A stretch of DNA of 64,000 nucleotides from Mesorhizobium denitrificans. Lineage in GTDB: Bacteria; Pseudomonadota; Alphaproteobacteria; Rhizobiales; Rhizobiaceae. Position 1 is the first letter of the stretch. Every line of letters starts with the position of its first letter. A model generated the notes under the pieces. It was not told the DNA's origin. It made no database searches and saw only the letters and a program-made list of their open reading frames with translations. The position numbers and the translations under genes were made by a program. The stretch lies in contig NZ_QURN01000016.1 of assembly GCF_003403035.1 (NCBI RefSeq), positions 38,946 to 102,945 on the forward strand, written 5' to 3'. Below, one piece after another: positions 46,622-56,543 of the stretch.

Positions 46622-46635
46622 CCCTTATATAAGGG
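46622..46635. promoter_or_regulatory. 14-bp perfect palindrome upstream of the second GlsB-like gene
   Basis: CCCTTATATAAGGG is a perfect palindrome 24 bases before the start of the small membrane protein gene. Its centre TATA may be part of a promoter -10 region, and the symmetry suggests an operator. It lies in the 76-base gap after lpdA. Confidence 0.35.
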
Positions 46636-46658
46636 CCTGCCGAAAACGGGAGAGGTTG

Positions 46659-46937
46659 ATGGATAACACCTACGGAATCATGACCATGCCGGGCGTCGGC
46701 TTTTTCGGCATGCTCGTTATCGGCTTTCTGGCGGGCTGGATCGCTGAGCGCTCCATGAACCGCGACCACGGCCTGCTGACCAACATTCTGGTGGGCATAG
46801 CGGGTTCATTCGTTGGCGGAACGCTCGCCGGACTGATGAACGTCATGTATTACGGCTTCGTAGGCAATCTGATCGTCGCGACCATCGGCGCGATCATCGT
46901 CCTCTTCATTTTCGGGCGCTCGCAGGCGTCAAGGTAA
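46659..46937 (+). CDS. GlsB/YeaQ/YmgE-family small membrane protein
   Basis: This 92-residue membrane protein has three hydrophobic stretches: [39 protein letters not shown] and [17 protein letters not shown]. It is glycine-rich like the copy at 34922 but is clearly different in sequence. The ATG at 46659 was chosen over a TTG one codon earlier. It lies two bases before lipA, an arrangement I recall from other rhizobia. Confidence 0.85.
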   Translation: MDNTYGIMTMPGVGFFGMLVIGFLAGWIAERSMNRDHGLLTNILVGIAGSFVGGTLAGLMNVMYYGFVGNLIVATIGAIIVLFIFGRSQASR

Positions 46938-46939
46938 TT

Positions 46940-47914
46940 ATGGTCACAGTTCTCGACACCGTTCTAAACGAGCCGCGGCTGCGGCACCCGGAAAAAGCGC
47001 ACCGCCCCGATCAGGAGGTGTTGCGTAAACCGGAGTGGATCCGCGTGAAAGCGCCGGTTTCGCGCGGCTATCAGGAAACGCGCGAGATCGTCAAAACGAA
47101 CAAGCTCGTGACGGTGTGCGAAGAAGCGGGTTGCCCGAACATTGGCGAGTGCTGGGAGAAGAAGCACGCGACCTTTATGATTATGGGTGAGATTTGCACG
47201 CGCGCCTGCGCGTTCTGCAATGTCGCGACAGGTATTCCGACCGCGCTCGACGCGGAGGAGCCGGAGAACGTCGCCAAGGCCGTGAGGCAGATGGGCCTGA
47301 CGCATGTCGTCATCACATCCGTGGATCGCGATGATCTTGCCGACGGTGGCGCGCAGCATTTTGCGGATGTGATCCATGCGATCCGCCGCGTTACGCCGGA
47401 AACGACGATCGAGATTTTGACGCCGGACTTTTTGCGCAAAGAGGGCGCGCTGGAGATTGTAGTCGCTGCGCGGCCAGATGTGTTCAATCACAATCTGGAA
47501 ACCGTGCCGTCCAACTATCTAACTGTGCGTCCCGGTGCGCGCTATTTCCATTCCATCCGGCTGTTGCAGCGCGTGAAGGAACTCGATCCGTCGATTTTCA
47601 CCAAGTCGGGCATCATGGTTGGGCTCGGTGAGGAGCGCAACGAAGTGCTGCAGTTGATGGACGATCTGCGTAGCGCGGAGGTCGATTTCATGACCATCGG
47701 CCAATATTTGCAACCGACCAAGAAGCACCATCCGGTGAAGAGTTTCGTGACGCCGGAAGAGTTCAAGTCTTATGCGACCGTGGGCAAGGCCAAGGGATTC
47801 CTGCTGGTGGCATCCAGCCCGCTGACGCGCTCATCTCACCACGCCGGTGATGATTTCGCCAAGCTGCGCGCTGCGCGTGAGGAACAGTTGAAGCGGATTT
47901 CCGCCTCCGCCTGA
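46940..47914 (+). CDS. lipA: Lipoyl synthase
   Basis: LipA is a radical-SAM enzyme that inserts two sulfurs into octanoyl groups on the lipoyl domains encoded by pdhB and pdhC just upstream. The 324-residue protein has the auxiliary cluster cysteines in [13 protein letters not shown], the radical-[13 protein letters not shown], and the C-terminal [15 protein letters not shown] serine motif. It starts two bases after the small membrane protein and shares one base with the next gene's ATG. Confidence 0.97.
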   Translation: MVTVLDTVLNEPRLRHPEKAHRPDQEVLRKPEWIRVKAPVSRGYQETREIVKTNKLVTVCEEAGCPNIGECWEKKHATFMIMGEICTRACAFCNVATGIPTALDAEEPENVAKAVRQMGLTHVVITSVDRDDLADGGAQHFADVIHAIRRVTPETTIEILTPDFLRKEGALEIVVAARPDVFNHNLETVPSNYLTVRPGARYFHSIRLLQRVKELDPSIFTKSGIMVGLGEERNEVLQLMDDLRSAEVDFMTIGQYLQPTKKHHPVKSFVTPEEFKSYATVGKAKGFLLVASSPLTRSSHHAGDDFAKLRAAREEQLKRISASA

Positions 47915-48366
47915 TGCCGAGTTTCGAGACTACCCGCATCGTCGGACATTCGCCGGAAGAGATGTTTGCGCTCGTGGCGGACGTCGAGCAATATCCGCAG
48001 TTTTTGCCGCTTTGCGAAGCGCTGACGATACGCTCGCGCAAGGAGCGCGACTGCAAGGCGCTGCTCATCGCGGATATGACAGTGGGCTATAAGGCGATCC
48101 GCGAGACGTTTACGAGCCAGGTGCTGCTCAAGCCGGACGAGAACGTGATCGACGTGAAATATCTCGACGGACCGTTCAAGCATTTGACGAATACCTGGAC
48201 ATTCGTGCCGCGTGAAAAAGGCTGCGAGGTCCGGTTTTTCATCGACTACGAATTCAAAAGTCGCATTCTCAGCGCCGTCATGGGAGCAATGTTCGACCGC
48301 GCATTTCGGATGTTTTCAGAAGCGTTCGAAAAACGGGCTGACGAGATTTATGGGACGGGTGTGTGA
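47914..48366 (+). CDS. COQ10/RatA-like START-domain protein
   Basis: This polyketide cyclase/START-type protein of 150 residues resembles COQ10 and RatA, which bind ubiquinone or a related lipid. Typical stretches are PSFETTRIVGHSPEEMFALVADVEQYPQFLPLCEAL and GPFKHLTNTWTFVPREKGCEVRFFIDYEFKSRI. The ATG overlaps the lipA stop. Its stop is eight bases from the convergent cinA stop. A role in respiratory-chain quinone function is likely by family. Confidence 0.9.
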   Translation: MPSFETTRIVGHSPEEMFALVADVEQYPQFLPLCEALTIRSRKERDCKALLIADMTVGYKAIRETFTSQVLLKPDENVIDVKYLDGPFKHLTNTWTFVPREKGCEVRFFIDYEFKSRILSAVMGAMFDRAFRMFSEAFEKRADEIYGTGV

Positions 48367-48374
48367 ACCACCCC

Positions 48375-48878
48375 TCATTTCAACGCGTCGATGCCCATTT
48401 TCAGCGCGGTGAGGACGGTTTGGCGACGGATGTAGTCGCGGCCGCGATCGTCAAAGATATGCTTCTGCGCAATCGTCTCTCGGCCTGTCATCGCCAGACC
48501 AAACCAAACCAGGCCGACAGGCTTGTCTGCCGAACCACCATCGGGTCCGGCGATGCCGGTGACGGCGAGCGTGATGCCCGCACGCGAATTCACCAGCGCC
48601 CCCGACGCCATTTCCAGAGCTGTCTCGCGCGAAACCGCGCCATGTGCGTCGAGCGTTTCGCGGCGAACGCCGAGCATGTCCATCTTGGCTTCGTTGGAAT
48701 AGGTGATGAAGCCGCGATCAACCATCGAGGATGAGCCGGGAATATCCGTCATCGCCGCGATAATCAGCCCGCCGGTGCAGCTTTCGGCCGTGGCTGCCAG
48801 AATTTTGTGCCGGTGGCAGGCTTGCAGGAAAAGATTCGCAATCACGCGGCCGTCTTCAGCGATTTCTGTTTCGCTCAT
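48375..48878 (-). CDS. cinA: CinA-family nicotinamide-nucleotide amidohydrolase (PncC type)
   Basis: This stand-alone CinA C-terminal domain of 167 residues deamidates nicotinamide mononucleotide in NAD salvage. Typical segments are [37 protein letters not shown], and [29 protein letters not shown] [14 protein letters not shown]. It overlaps the ispDF stop by four bases, being the downstream gene, as often found in Hyphomicrobiales. Confidence 0.93.
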   Translation of the reverse strand: MSETEIAEDGRVIANLFLQACHRHKILAATAESCTGGLIIAAMTDIPGSSSMVDRGFITYSNEAKMDMLGVRRETLDAHGAVSRETALEMASGALVNSRAGITLAVTGIAGPDGGSADKPVGLVWFGLAMTGRETIAQKHIFDDRGRDYIRRQTVLTALKMGIDALK

Positions 48879-50080
48879 GCCGGTGTTTCTCCCGGATAAA
48901 TGACGCTCGCGGTCGCGATGGCCGCAATGCCTTCTTCGCGCCCGATGAAGCCGAGCTTTTCATTCGTTGTCGCCTTGATCGAGATGCGATCGTGCGAAAT
49001 GCCAAGCATTTTCGACAGCGCTTCGGTCATGGCGGCGCGGTGCGGGCCGACGCGCGGAGCCTCGCTGATCAAGGTGATGTCCACATTTGCAATGCGGCCA
49101 CCTCGGGCGCGAACGATTGAAGCCGCATGCTCAACGAAGATGTGCGATGCAGCGCCTTTCCATTGCGGATCGGAGGGCGGGAAGTGCGTGCCGATGTCGC
49201 CCGCGCCGCATGTGGCCAGCAGCGCATCTGTGAGCGCGTGCAGCCCGACATCGGCGTCGGAATGGCCATTCAGCTTTTTGGCGTGCGGAATTTTGACGCC
49301 GCAGAGCGTGACGTGATCGCCGGGCTCGAAGGAGTGCACGTCATAGCCGTTGCCCGTGCGTACATCAGGAAATGCAGTAAAGGCCGCGCGCTGCTGCGCC
49401 ATTTCAATATCTTTCGCCCATGTGAGTTTGACGTTTTCCGCAAGACCCGCAACCAGTTTTACGGGCAGGCCGGCCCATTCGGCAATGGCGGAATCGTCGG
49501 TAAATTCACGGTCTTCCGACTGATGCGCACGCTCATGTGCGGCCAGAATTGCGCGAAAGGGGAAGCCTTGCGGCGTCTGCGCGGTGTGCAACCCGGCGCG
49601 ATCTACCGTTTCCACGACATGGCCGGTAGCACTGCCGCGCTTGACCGTTTCGACGATGGGCATGACTGGCAGACTGCCGGAATCGGTCGCAATGCCTTCG
49701 ATGACGCGCGTGATTAAATCGGCGTCGAGGAACGGGCGAACAGCATCGTGGATGAGAACAGCGTCGGGCGACGAATTCTGAAGGGCGCGAAGCGCAAGCA
49801 ATACGGATTCCTGCCGCGTTTTTCCGCCAACGACCGTGGCAACATTGGGCGGCAGATCACCTATGGCGGCGGCGAACAAGTCGCTGTCATCCTTGTGGAT
49901 CGCGATTACGATGCGCTCAATGGCAGGGTGCTCCAGAAATTTGCGCAAAGTGCGCGCAATGATGGCTTTGCCGCCGAGCATGCGGTATTGCTTCGGCCCT
50001 TCGGCGCGGCCTGCGCGCTCACCCCTGCCTGCGGCGACAATAATGGCGGCGACCCGCGCAATCTGCGATGTTTTTTCCAT
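48875..50080 (-). CDS. ispDF: Bifunctional IspD/IspF
   Basis: This fusion of 401 residues acts in the methylerythritol phosphate route to isoprenoids. The IspD part (about 1-235) has [14 protein letters not shown] and [10 protein letters not shown] and makes CDP-methylerythritol. The IspF part (about 240-401) has [31 protein letters not shown] and [12 protein letters not shown], and cyclises it. Fusion is characteristic of Alphaproteobacteria. The start at [10 protein letters not shown] was chosen; the frame remains open for 175 codons upstream, antisense to dusB, and is rejected. Confidence 0.96.
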   Translation of the reverse strand: MEKTSQIARVAAIIVAAGRGERAGRAEGPKQYRMLGGKAIIARTLRKFLEHPAIERIVIAIHKDDSDLFAAAIGDLPPNVATVVGGKTRQESVLLALRALQNSSPDAVLIHDAVRPFLDADLITRVIEGIATDSGSLPVMPIVETVKRGSATGHVVETVDRAGLHTAQTPQGFPFRAILAAHERAHQSEDREFTDDSAIAEWAGLPVKLVAGLAENVKLTWAKDIEMAQQRAAFTAFPDVRTGNGYDVHSFEPGDHVTLCGVKIPHAKKLNGHSDADVGLHALTDALLATCGAGDIGTHFPPSDPQWKGAASHIFVEHAASIVRARGGRIANVDITLISEAPRVGPHRAAMTEALSKMLGISHDRISIKATTNEKLGFIGREEGIAAIATASVIYPGETPA

Positions 50081-50173
50081 GCCAAAGCCATAGTTTCGCC
50101 AGCCGAACATTGCCAGTGCTTCAACGCAAATTGCGACCGCCGCAAACATTTGAGTTGCGCCGCAAAAGCGAAT

Positions 50174-51226
50174 ATGTCTAAGAAACGTGCAATAGGACGG
50201 AATGCCGTGTTTTTGTGCAACGACAGTGCGGAAAAGCTTGCAACGCCACTTGGCATAGGTGGCGTGACTTTGCGCAACCGTGTTTTTCTCGCGCCGATGT
50301 CTGGCGTGACCGATCTGCCGTTTCGTCGGCGTGCCTATGCGCATGGCGCCGGGCTGGTCGTTTCCGAAATGGTTGCAAGCGGTGAACTCGCCAAAGGGCG
50401 CAGCGACACAAACGCCCGCATACAGCGCGACGGCGATATGCCCCACATGGTGCAATTGGCAGGCCGCGAGACAGGCGCGATGGCAGAGGCCGCGCGCATT
50501 GCTGAGGGTGAAGGCGCGGACATTATCGACATCAATATGGGCTGCCCGGCAAAGAAGGTAACGGGCGGCTATTGCGGCTCGGCGCTGATGCGCAATCTGG
50601 ATCACGCGGTTTCACTGATCGATGCGGTGGTTAGCGCGGTGAAGGTGCCGGTGACGGTGAAAATGCGGCTGGGCTGGGATGATGACAGCCGCAACGCGCC
50701 GCAGCTTGCCGCACGGGCGGAAAACGCCGGCGTGCGGATGGTGACGGTGCACGGGCGGACGCGCTGCCAGTTCTATGAAGGCAGGGCGGACTGGGCGGCA
50801 ATCGCCGCTGTGAAGCAGGCTGTCAGCGTACCGGTGGTTGCCAATGGCGATTGCGCAAGCCTCGCTGACGCGACGCAGATGATACAGGCGAGCGGCGCGG
50901 ATGCGGTGATGATTGGCCGCGCGAGCTACGGCGCGCCGTGGACGGCTGGAAGCATTGCCGGACAAGCGGCAGGCGAGGCGGCATATAGGCAAAAAAATAT
51001 ATATGAATATGTTATCGAGCATTATGCGGACATGCTCGCGTTCTATGGCACGGAGAGTGGGCTGCGCCAGGCACGCAAGCATTTGCGCTGGTATCTCGAC
51101 CGGCACGCGCCGGATGCGGATCAAGCCATGCGACAGACGATTTTGCAGTCCTTTGAGCCAAATGAGGTGAGGCAAGCGCTCGAGCGGGCCTTTGCCGCGC
51201 GGCAGGAAATTCGGGAAGCAGCATGA
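50174..51226 (+). CDS. dusB: tRNA-dihydrouridine synthase B (NifR3)
   Basis: This FMN-dependent tRNA dihydrouridine synthase has 350 residues: [45 protein letters not shown] with the catalytic cysteine, [27 protein letters not shown] and [12 protein letters not shown]. It heads the dusB-ntrB-ntrC operon (nifR3 in older usage). The ATG at 50174 lacks a good ribosome-binding site; GTG at 50207, with AGGACGG upstream, is an alternative and would fit the family length. Confidence 0.93.
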   Translation: MSKKRAIGRNAVFLCNDSAEKLATPLGIGGVTLRNRVFLAPMSGVTDLPFRRRAYAHGAGLVVSEMVASGELAKGRSDTNARIQRDGDMPHMVQLAGRETGAMAEAARIAEGEGADIIDINMGCPAKKVTGGYCGSALMRNLDHAVSLIDAVVSAVKVPVTVKMRLGWDDDSRNAPQLAARAENAGVRMVTVHGRTRCQFYEGRADWAAIAAVKQAVSVPVVANGDCASLADATQMIQASGADAVMIGRASYGAPWTAGSIAGQAAGEAAYRQKNIYEYVIEHYADMLAFYGTESGLRQARKHLRWYLDRHAPDADQAMRQTILQSFEPNEVRQALERAFAARQEIREAA

Positions 51227-52353
51227 GCCCAAACGATGCCGATGGTTTTGCTCCCGAGGATGCGGCGCAAATCGTGCTGAACACAATCCGCCGTCCGGTC
51301 ATCATGATCGGTACGGATGGCTTCATCACCTATGCCAATGCGGATGCTGAGGACTTTTTCCGGCTGAGCGCGACTATGCTGGCTCGGCAAAAGCTGGAGC
51401 GCTTCGTGCCCTATGACAGCCCGCTGATGGCTCTGGTTCAGCAGGTTCGGGAGCGTCATGCCCCTGTCAATGAGTACCGTGTAGACATTTCATCACCTCG
51501 GCTGGGAGGAGACAAATTGGTCGATCTCTATGCCGCGCCGGTTATCGAACTTCCGGGATCGGTCGTGATTATGTTTCAGGAACGGTCGATGGCCGACAAG
51601 ATCGACCGGCAGATGACGCATCGCGGGGCGGCGCGCTCCGTTTCTGGTCTTGCGGCGATGCTCGCGCATGAAATCAAGAATCCGCTTTCGGGCATTCGTG
51701 GGGCGGCGCAATTGCTGGAGCTTTCGGCTTCCGATGAGGATCGCCCGCTGACGCGGCTGATAACCGAAGAGACGGACAGGATCGTCGCGCTCGTTGACCG
51801 CATGGAGGTGTTTTCCGACGAACGGCCGATCGACCGCGTGCCGGTAAATATTCACGTCGTCCTGGATCGCGTGAAGGCAATCGCGGCAAACGGATTTGCC
51901 CGGAAAATCCGCATCGTTGAGATATATGACCCATCGCTGCCGCTGGTCTATGCCAATCGGGACCAGCTGATACAGGTGTTTTTAAACCTCGTGAAAAACG
52001 CTGCGGAAGCAATTGGCAACATGCCGGGCGGCGAGATTACACTCAAGACAGCGTTCCGGCCCGGAATGCGCGTTTCCATGCCGGGAAGTCAGGAGCGTGT
52101 GTCGCTGCCACTGGAATTCAAGGTGCAGGATAACGGATCCGGCGTTTCGGAGGATTTGCTGCCGATCCTGTTCGACCCTTTCATTACGACAAAGCCGAAT
52201 GGCTCCGGACTTGGATTGGCGCTGGTTGCCAAGATCGTTGGCGAACATGGTGGGATCGTGGAGTGCGAATCCACTGCGCGCGGCACCTCGTTCCGCATTC
52301 TCATGCCAGCCTGGCGGGGCGAACATGATGGCCCCGATGGAGACGACCAATGA
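51223..52353 (+). CDS. ntrB: Nitrogen regulation sensor kinase NtrB (GlnL)
   Basis: NtrB phosphorylates NtrC when nitrogen is limiting; PII controls it. The 376-residue protein has an N-terminal PAS domain ([22 protein letters not shown]), the phospho-histidine in [22 protein letters not shown], and the ATPase domain with [25 protein letters not shown] and [12 protein letters not shown]. It is cytoplasmic, with no membrane helix. Four-base ATGA overlaps with dusB and ntrC indicate coupling. Confidence 0.96.
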   Translation: MSPNDADGFAPEDAAQIVLNTIRRPVIMIGTDGFITYANADAEDFFRLSATMLARQKLERFVPYDSPLMALVQQVRERHAPVNEYRVDISSPRLGGDKLVDLYAAPVIELPGSVVIMFQERSMADKIDRQMTHRGAARSVSGLAAMLAHEIKNPLSGIRGAAQLLELSASDEDRPLTRLITEETDRIVALVDRMEVFSDERPIDRVPVNIHVVLDRVKAIAANGFARKIRIVEIYDPSLPLVYANRDQLIQVFLNLVKNAAEAIGNMPGGEITLKTAFRPGMRVSMPGSQERVSLPLEFKVQDNGSGVSEDLLPILFDPFITTKPNGSGLGLALVAKIVGEHGGIVECESTARGTSFRILMPAWRGEHDGPDGDDQ

Positions 52354-53804
52354 ATCCGCATGGTCAGATTCTCGTTGCGGACGATGATGCTGCAATTCGC
52401 ACGGTTCTGAGCCAGGCGCTTTCGCGGGCCGGACATGAAGTGCGCGTGACCTCCAACGCCGGAACGCTGTGGCGCTGGGTGGCGGCGGGCGATGGCGATC
52501 TGGTGATAACCGATGTTGTGATGCCCGACGAAAACGCTTTCGACATGCTGCCACGCATTCGCAAGGCGCGACCTGAATTGCCGGTGATCGTGATGAGCGC
52601 GCAGAACACGTTCATGACCGCGATAAAGGCGTCGGAAAGCGGCGCGTACGAATATCTGCCCAAGCCGTTCGATCTCTCGGAGCTGATAAACGTCGTTTCG
52701 CGCGCATTGTCAGAGCCGCGCCGTGCAAAGGCTTCGCAACGCGCCGACGATCAGGCCGAATCCATGCCGCTGGTTGGGCGCTCCGCCGCCATGCAGGACA
52801 TTTACCGGATGCTGGCGCGTATGATGCAGACCGATTTGACCGTGATGATTACGGGCGAATCCGGCACCGGCAAGGAACTGGTTGCGCGCGCGTTGCATGA
52901 GTATGGCCGGCGCAAGAACGGCCCGTTCGTAGCGATCAACATGGCTGCGATTCCGCGCGACCTGATCGAGTCGGAGCTTTTCGGGCATGAGCGCGGTGCC
53001 TTTACCGGCGCGCAACACCGGTCTAGCGGTCGCTTCGAGCAGGCCGAAGGCGGTACGCTGTTTCTGGACGAAATCGGCGACATGCCGATGGAGGCGCAGA
53101 CGCGGCTGCTGCGCGTGCTGCAACAGGGCGAGTACACAACAGTTGGCGGGCGCACTCCGATCAAGACGGATGTGCGAATTGTCGCCGCGACCAACAAGGA
53201 TCTGCGGGTGCTGATCAATCAGGGCCTGTTCCGCGAAGATTTGTTCTACCGGCTGAATGTGGTGCCGTTGCGCTTGCCTGCGCTGCGCGAGCGTTCGGAG
53301 GATGTGCCGGATCTTGTGCGGCACTTTTTCTCGCGCGCCGAAGCGGAAGGACTACAGGCCAAGCGCATTACTGCCGACGGCATGGAAGCGCTGAAGCGAT
53401 ATGCCTGGCCGGGCAATGTGCGCGAGCTGGAAAACCTCGTGCGACGGCTGGCGGCGCTCTATCCGCAAGACGAAATTTCACGCGAAAACATTGAGGCGGA
53501 GCTCAGCGCCGGTGTGGAGCCGGCGCCAAATGTGCCGTCGAACATACCCGAAGAATTCACGATCGGGCAAGCGGTGGAGCAGAATTTACAACGCTATTTC
53601 AAGATGTTCGGAGACGAACTTCCACCATCGGGATTGTATGATCGCGTCATTACCGAGGTGGAATATCCGTTGGTTCTGGCGGCACTGGCGGCCACACGCG
53701 GAAACCAAATCCGAGCAGCCGATTTGCTCGGGGTCAACCGCAACACACTGCGCAAGAAAATCCGCGATCTGGGCATTACGCACTACCGCGAAACGAAGCG
53801 GTAA
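52350..53804 (+). CDS. ntrC: Nitrogen regulation response regulator NtrC (GlnG)
   Basis: NtrC activates sigma-54 promoters for nitrogen assimilation. The 484 residues comprise a receiver domain (phospho-acceptor Asp55 in [10 protein letters not shown]), a sigma-54 ATPase with Walker A GESGTGKE and the sigma-54 loop GAFTGA, Walker [13 protein letters not shown], and a Fis-type HTH ([21 protein letters not shown]). The usual ntrY-ntrX pair does not follow; instead a REP-like element and a convergent antiporter gene do. Confidence 0.97.
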   Translation: MNPHGQILVADDDAAIRTVLSQALSRAGHEVRVTSNAGTLWRWVAAGDGDLVITDVVMPDENAFDMLPRIRKARPELPVIVMSAQNTFMTAIKASESGAYEYLPKPFDLSELINVVSRALSEPRRAKASQRADDQAESMPLVGRSAAMQDIYRMLARMMQTDLTVMITGESGTGKELVARALHEYGRRKNGPFVAINMAAIPRDLIESELFGHERGAFTGAQHRSSGRFEQAEGGTLFLDEIGDMPMEAQTRLLRVLQQGEYTTVGGRTPIKTDVRIVAATNKDLRVLINQGLFREDLFYRLNVVPLRLPALRERSEDVPDLVRHFFSRAEAEGLQAKRITADGMEALKRYAWPGNVRELENLVRRLAALYPQDEISRENIEAELSAGVEPAPNVPSNIPEEFTIGQAVEQNLQRYFKMFGDELPPSGLYDRVITEVEYPLVLAALAATRGNQIRAADLLGVNRNTLRKKIRDLGITHYRETKR

Positions 53805-53843
53805 GGCCGGGTGAGCGGTGCGAGCGCGGTAGAGTCTGCGCAG

Positions 53844-53884
53844 CCCCTCACCCTTACCCTCTCCCCGTAAACAGGAAGAGGGGA
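53844..53884. repeat. REP-like repeat between convergent ntrC and antiporter genes
   Basis: CCCCTC (53844-53849) and GAGGGG (53879-53884) flank a pyrimidine-rich block. The whole resembles, in the opposite orientation, the repeat at the start of the window. It lies in the 151-base gap between two converging genes and may act as a two-way terminator. Nothing else is seen in that gap. Confidence 0.5.
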
Positions 53885-53955
53885 ACAAAAGCGCCGAGCT
53901 TAGTCGTCAATTTTTCACCGGCGCTTGCGTCTGGTGAAGTTGGTCGCAGAACGGT

Positions 53956-55806
53956 CTATTCCGCTGGGCGGTTTGCGGCGAGAGCTGCGGCGGCTTCGGG
54001 GTTGCGGGCCTCGCCTGGACGTCGCGGCTCGGCAAGCGGGGTAGGCGTCGGCTGGGGCATGTTGCCTTTCATGTAGCCACGACCAGCCTGCAGGCCACCG
54101 GTTATCTGGGCTTCAAAGCGCGCGGAATCGCGCTTGCGCACATCTGCGATGATCTCCGCCGCTTCCTCCGGTTCGACACCCAGAATTTCGAGCGTTTCCT
54201 GACCAAATTCGAGGGCTGATTCCAGCGTTTCGCGAATTTGATAATCCACCCCGACTTCCACCAATTTTAGCGCGACGCCACGGTCGTAGGCTCTTGCCAG
54301 TACCTGCACCATCGGGAATTCTTCTTTCAGACGCTCAGCGATCTGCACAGCGACCTCACCCTTGTCCACGCAGATCAGAACGGCACGCGCGCGACCCGCG
54401 CCAGCTGCATGAAGAATGTCCAGCCGCGCGCCATCGCCATAATAAATCTTAAAGCCGAAAGTAGCGGCAGCCTGAATCATCTCCACATCATTGTCGATGA
54501 TCGAGACATCGACGCCACGCAGCAACAAAGGCTGTGACGCAATCTGGCCGAAACGGCCAAAACCGATGATCAGAACGCTTCCGTTCAGATTGTCGGCAAG
54601 CTCCACGCCATCCAGCGGAAGCTCCGCGGTGGGGAGCAGGCGGCGCAGCGCGATCATGGCTAGCGGTGTGAGCACCATCGAGATGATGACGATTGCGGTA
54701 AGTGTAGCGTTGGCCTCGCTATCGATAATGCCAACGGCGCTGGCCGCAGCGTAAAGCACGAAGGCGAATTCGCCACCCTGCGCCATGACCACCGCGCGCT
54801 CCAGCGCCTCGGTATGCCCCGATTTCAAAAGCCTCGCGACGAAATAAACGCCAAAGCCCTTCAACGCCATGTAGGCAACGACATAGATCGCAATCAGCAT
54901 CCAGTTGCCCACGACCACCGCGAGGTCGAGGGACATGCCGACCGCCATGAAGAACAGGCCGAGCAGGATGCCGCGAAATGGTTCAATATCGGCTTCGAGT
55001 TGATGCCGGAAGGTCGACTCAGAAAGCAGCACGCCTGCGAGAAACGCACCCATCGCCATAGACAAGCCGCCAAGCTGCATGATGAGCGCCGCGCCGAGTA
55101 CCACGAGCAGCGCGGCGGCGGTCATAATCTCGCGCGCATGAGCATCAGCCAGAACGCGAAAGAACGGGTTAAGCAAATAGCGGCCAGCCACGATGATGCC
55201 GACGATGCAGCTGATGCCGATGGCGACTTCCACGAGCCTGCCGGAAATATCCGGTGCGGCTTCCGTAGTCGGAATCGGCGCGAGGAAGGTGACGAGCGCC
55301 AACAGCGGCACGATGGCAAGATCTTCAAGCAGCAAAATCGAGACGATACGCTGGCCCTTCGGTGTGGAAATATCGCCGCTCTCTTCAAGCACCTGCATGA
55401 CGATAGCGGTTGAGGTGAGCACAAAACCTGCCGCAGCGACGAATGCTTGTGGAACCGGAAAACCACCGGCGATGCCCGCAAGAGTGAGGAGGAAGGCGCA
55501 AACGCCAACTTGCAGGACGCCAAGCCCAAAAATTTCGCGCCGCAGGCCCCAGAGGCGCGACGGACGCATTTCCAGACCGATTATGAACAGGAACATGACC
55601 ACGCCAAGTTCCGCGACGTGCAGGATCGATTCCGGTTCAGAGAAGATTTTGAGGCCAAACGGGCCTATGATGAGGCCGGCCGTCAGATAGCCGAGGATCG
55701 AACCCAGCCCGATACGTTTAAACAGCGGAACGGCTATAACGCCTGCGCCCAGCAAGGCCACAACCTGCACAAGATTTACACCGCCCGCTGCTGCCTCTGC
55801 CGCCAT
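53956..55806 (-). CDS. KefB/CPA2-family cation:proton antiporter
   Basis: The protein has 616 residues. About twelve membrane segments (residues 8-385; LGAGVIAVPLFKRIGLGSILGYLTAG, ELGVVMFLFIIGLEM, STAIVMQVL) form a CPA2 sodium/potassium:proton exchanger. A cytoplasmic TrkA_N domain (SVLIIGFGRFGQIASQPLLLRG) follows that binds nucleotide and gates. The C-terminal 80 residues are a low-complexity charged and proline-rich tail. It resembles glutathione-gated KefB/KefC; no ancillary KefF/KefG is nearby. Confidence 0.92.
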   Translation of the reverse strand: MAAEAAAGGVNLVQVVALLGAGVIAVPLFKRIGLGSILGYLTAGLIIGPFGLKIFSEPESILHVAELGVVMFLFIIGLEMRPSRLWGLRREIFGLGVLQVGVCAFLLTLAGIAGGFPVPQAFVAAAGFVLTSTAIVMQVLEESGDISTPKGQRIVSILLLEDLAIVPLLALVTFLAPIPTTEAAPDISGRLVEVAIGISCIVGIIVAGRYLLNPFFRVLADAHAREIMTAAALLVVLGAALIMQLGGLSMAMGAFLAGVLLSESTFRHQLEADIEPFRGILLGLFFMAVGMSLDLAVVVGNWMLIAIYVVAYMALKGFGVYFVARLLKSGHTEALERAVVMAQGGEFAFVLYAAASAVGIIDSEANATLTAIVIISMVLTPLAMIALRRLLPTAELPLDGVELADNLNGSVLIIGFGRFGQIASQPLLLRGVDVSIIDNDVEMIQAAATFGFKIYYGDGARLDILHAAGAGRARAVLICVDKGEVAVQIAERLKEEFPMVQVLARAYDRGVALKLVEVGVDYQIRETLESALEFGQETLEILGVEPEEAAEIIADVRKRDSARFEAQITGGLQAGRGYMKGNMPQPTPTPLAEPRRPGEARNPEAAAALAANRPAE

Positions 55807-55892
55807 AAGACCATCCCGTCAGACGCGGCAAAAAAGCATGCCGCGCAGCAACGTTACTTCGCGAGCGGCAAGCGGGACAAGCCCACGGCGCG

Positions 55893-56450
55893 TTATTCTG
55901 ATGCGATTGCGCCGACCGCGATATTGTCTGTGCGCTTGAGGTTCATGCCGAGAACGGGAACCATTTTGCCATCAACGCGAACGGTGACGGTGACGACCAT
56001 GCCATCATCCCCGCTCAAGCGCGCGATCATCGCGCCGTTGAGCTGGCTGCGGTTCAGCGAAAGTACGATCTTGTCGGAGTTGACGACATTGCCGCCGATG
56101 ACGTCGATGCCTTTGCCTTTGGAGCCGTCCAGAAAGGTGCCGGCATAGCTGCGGCCACGACGCTCCACGGCGGCGGAGATTTTTTGGGAAAAGACGCCGA
56201 CGCGACAGGTGCCATCAAGCGACATGCCGGACTTTGTGTTTGGAGACACGCCAGCGAGCGTGCAGACGAATTTCGTGCCTTTGTATTTTCCAGCGATAAC
56301 TTCTCCCGGGCCGGTCCACTGGCCCTCGATCCGATCGAAGAATTGCTGGTCGCGAGGGCCCGCGGGTGCTGCGGTGGCGGTTGCAACGAGCGATGCTGTT
56401 AGGGCGCCAACAAGTGCGGCAGAGCGAAAAACTGCTTGCGAATAGGACAT
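55893..56450 (-). CDS. Secreted protein of unknown function
   Basis: The protein has 185 residues with signal peptide MSYSQAVFRSAALVGALTAS and a cleavage site near TATAAPAG. The mature part (QQFFDRIEGQWTGPGEVIAGKYKGTKFVCTLAGV, later TFLDGSKGKGIDVIGG) has a glycine-rich beta-barrel look with two cysteines (CTL and CRV) that could form a disulfide. I do not recognise a named family. Upstream, between this gene and ycjF, lies an inverted repeat of two CtrA-like sites. Confidence 0.75.
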   Translation of the reverse strand: MSYSQAVFRSAALVGALTASLVATATAAPAGPRDQQFFDRIEGQWTGPGEVIAGKYKGTKFVCTLAGVSPNTKSGMSLDGTCRVGVFSQKISAAVERRGRSYAGTFLDGSKGKGIDVIGGNVVNSDKIVLSLNRSQLNGAMIARLSGDDGMVVTVTVRVDGKMVPVLGMNLKRTDNIAVGAIASE

Positions 56451-56484
56451 GTGACCCCGAACGAAGGCGTGACTGGAACTGCCG

Positions 56485-56508
56485 TTAACCATGAAGAAGA
56501 ATGGTTAA
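56485..56508. promoter_or_regulatory. Inverted pair of TTAACCAT (CtrA-like) sites
   Basis: TTAACCAT (56485-56492) and its exact complement ATGGTTAA (56501-56508) are separated by eight bases. TTAACCAT is one of the two binding motifs reported for CtrA, the cell-cycle master regulator of Alphaproteobacteria. It lies 35 bases ahead of the secreted-protein gene and 36 past the stop of ycjF, both on the minus strand. Confidence 0.5.
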
Positions 56509-56543
56509 TGGAGTGTCACTCCGCGCGGATCAGGTCGATCAAA

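Noticed and set aside
49748..50173. Upstream open extension of dusB
   Set aside because: It is antisense to ispDF and has no domain similarity; the real start is at 50174 or 50207.
50081..50605. Extension of ispDF upstream into antisense of dusB
   Set aside because: Residues do not resemble IspD, and the family opening begins at 50080.
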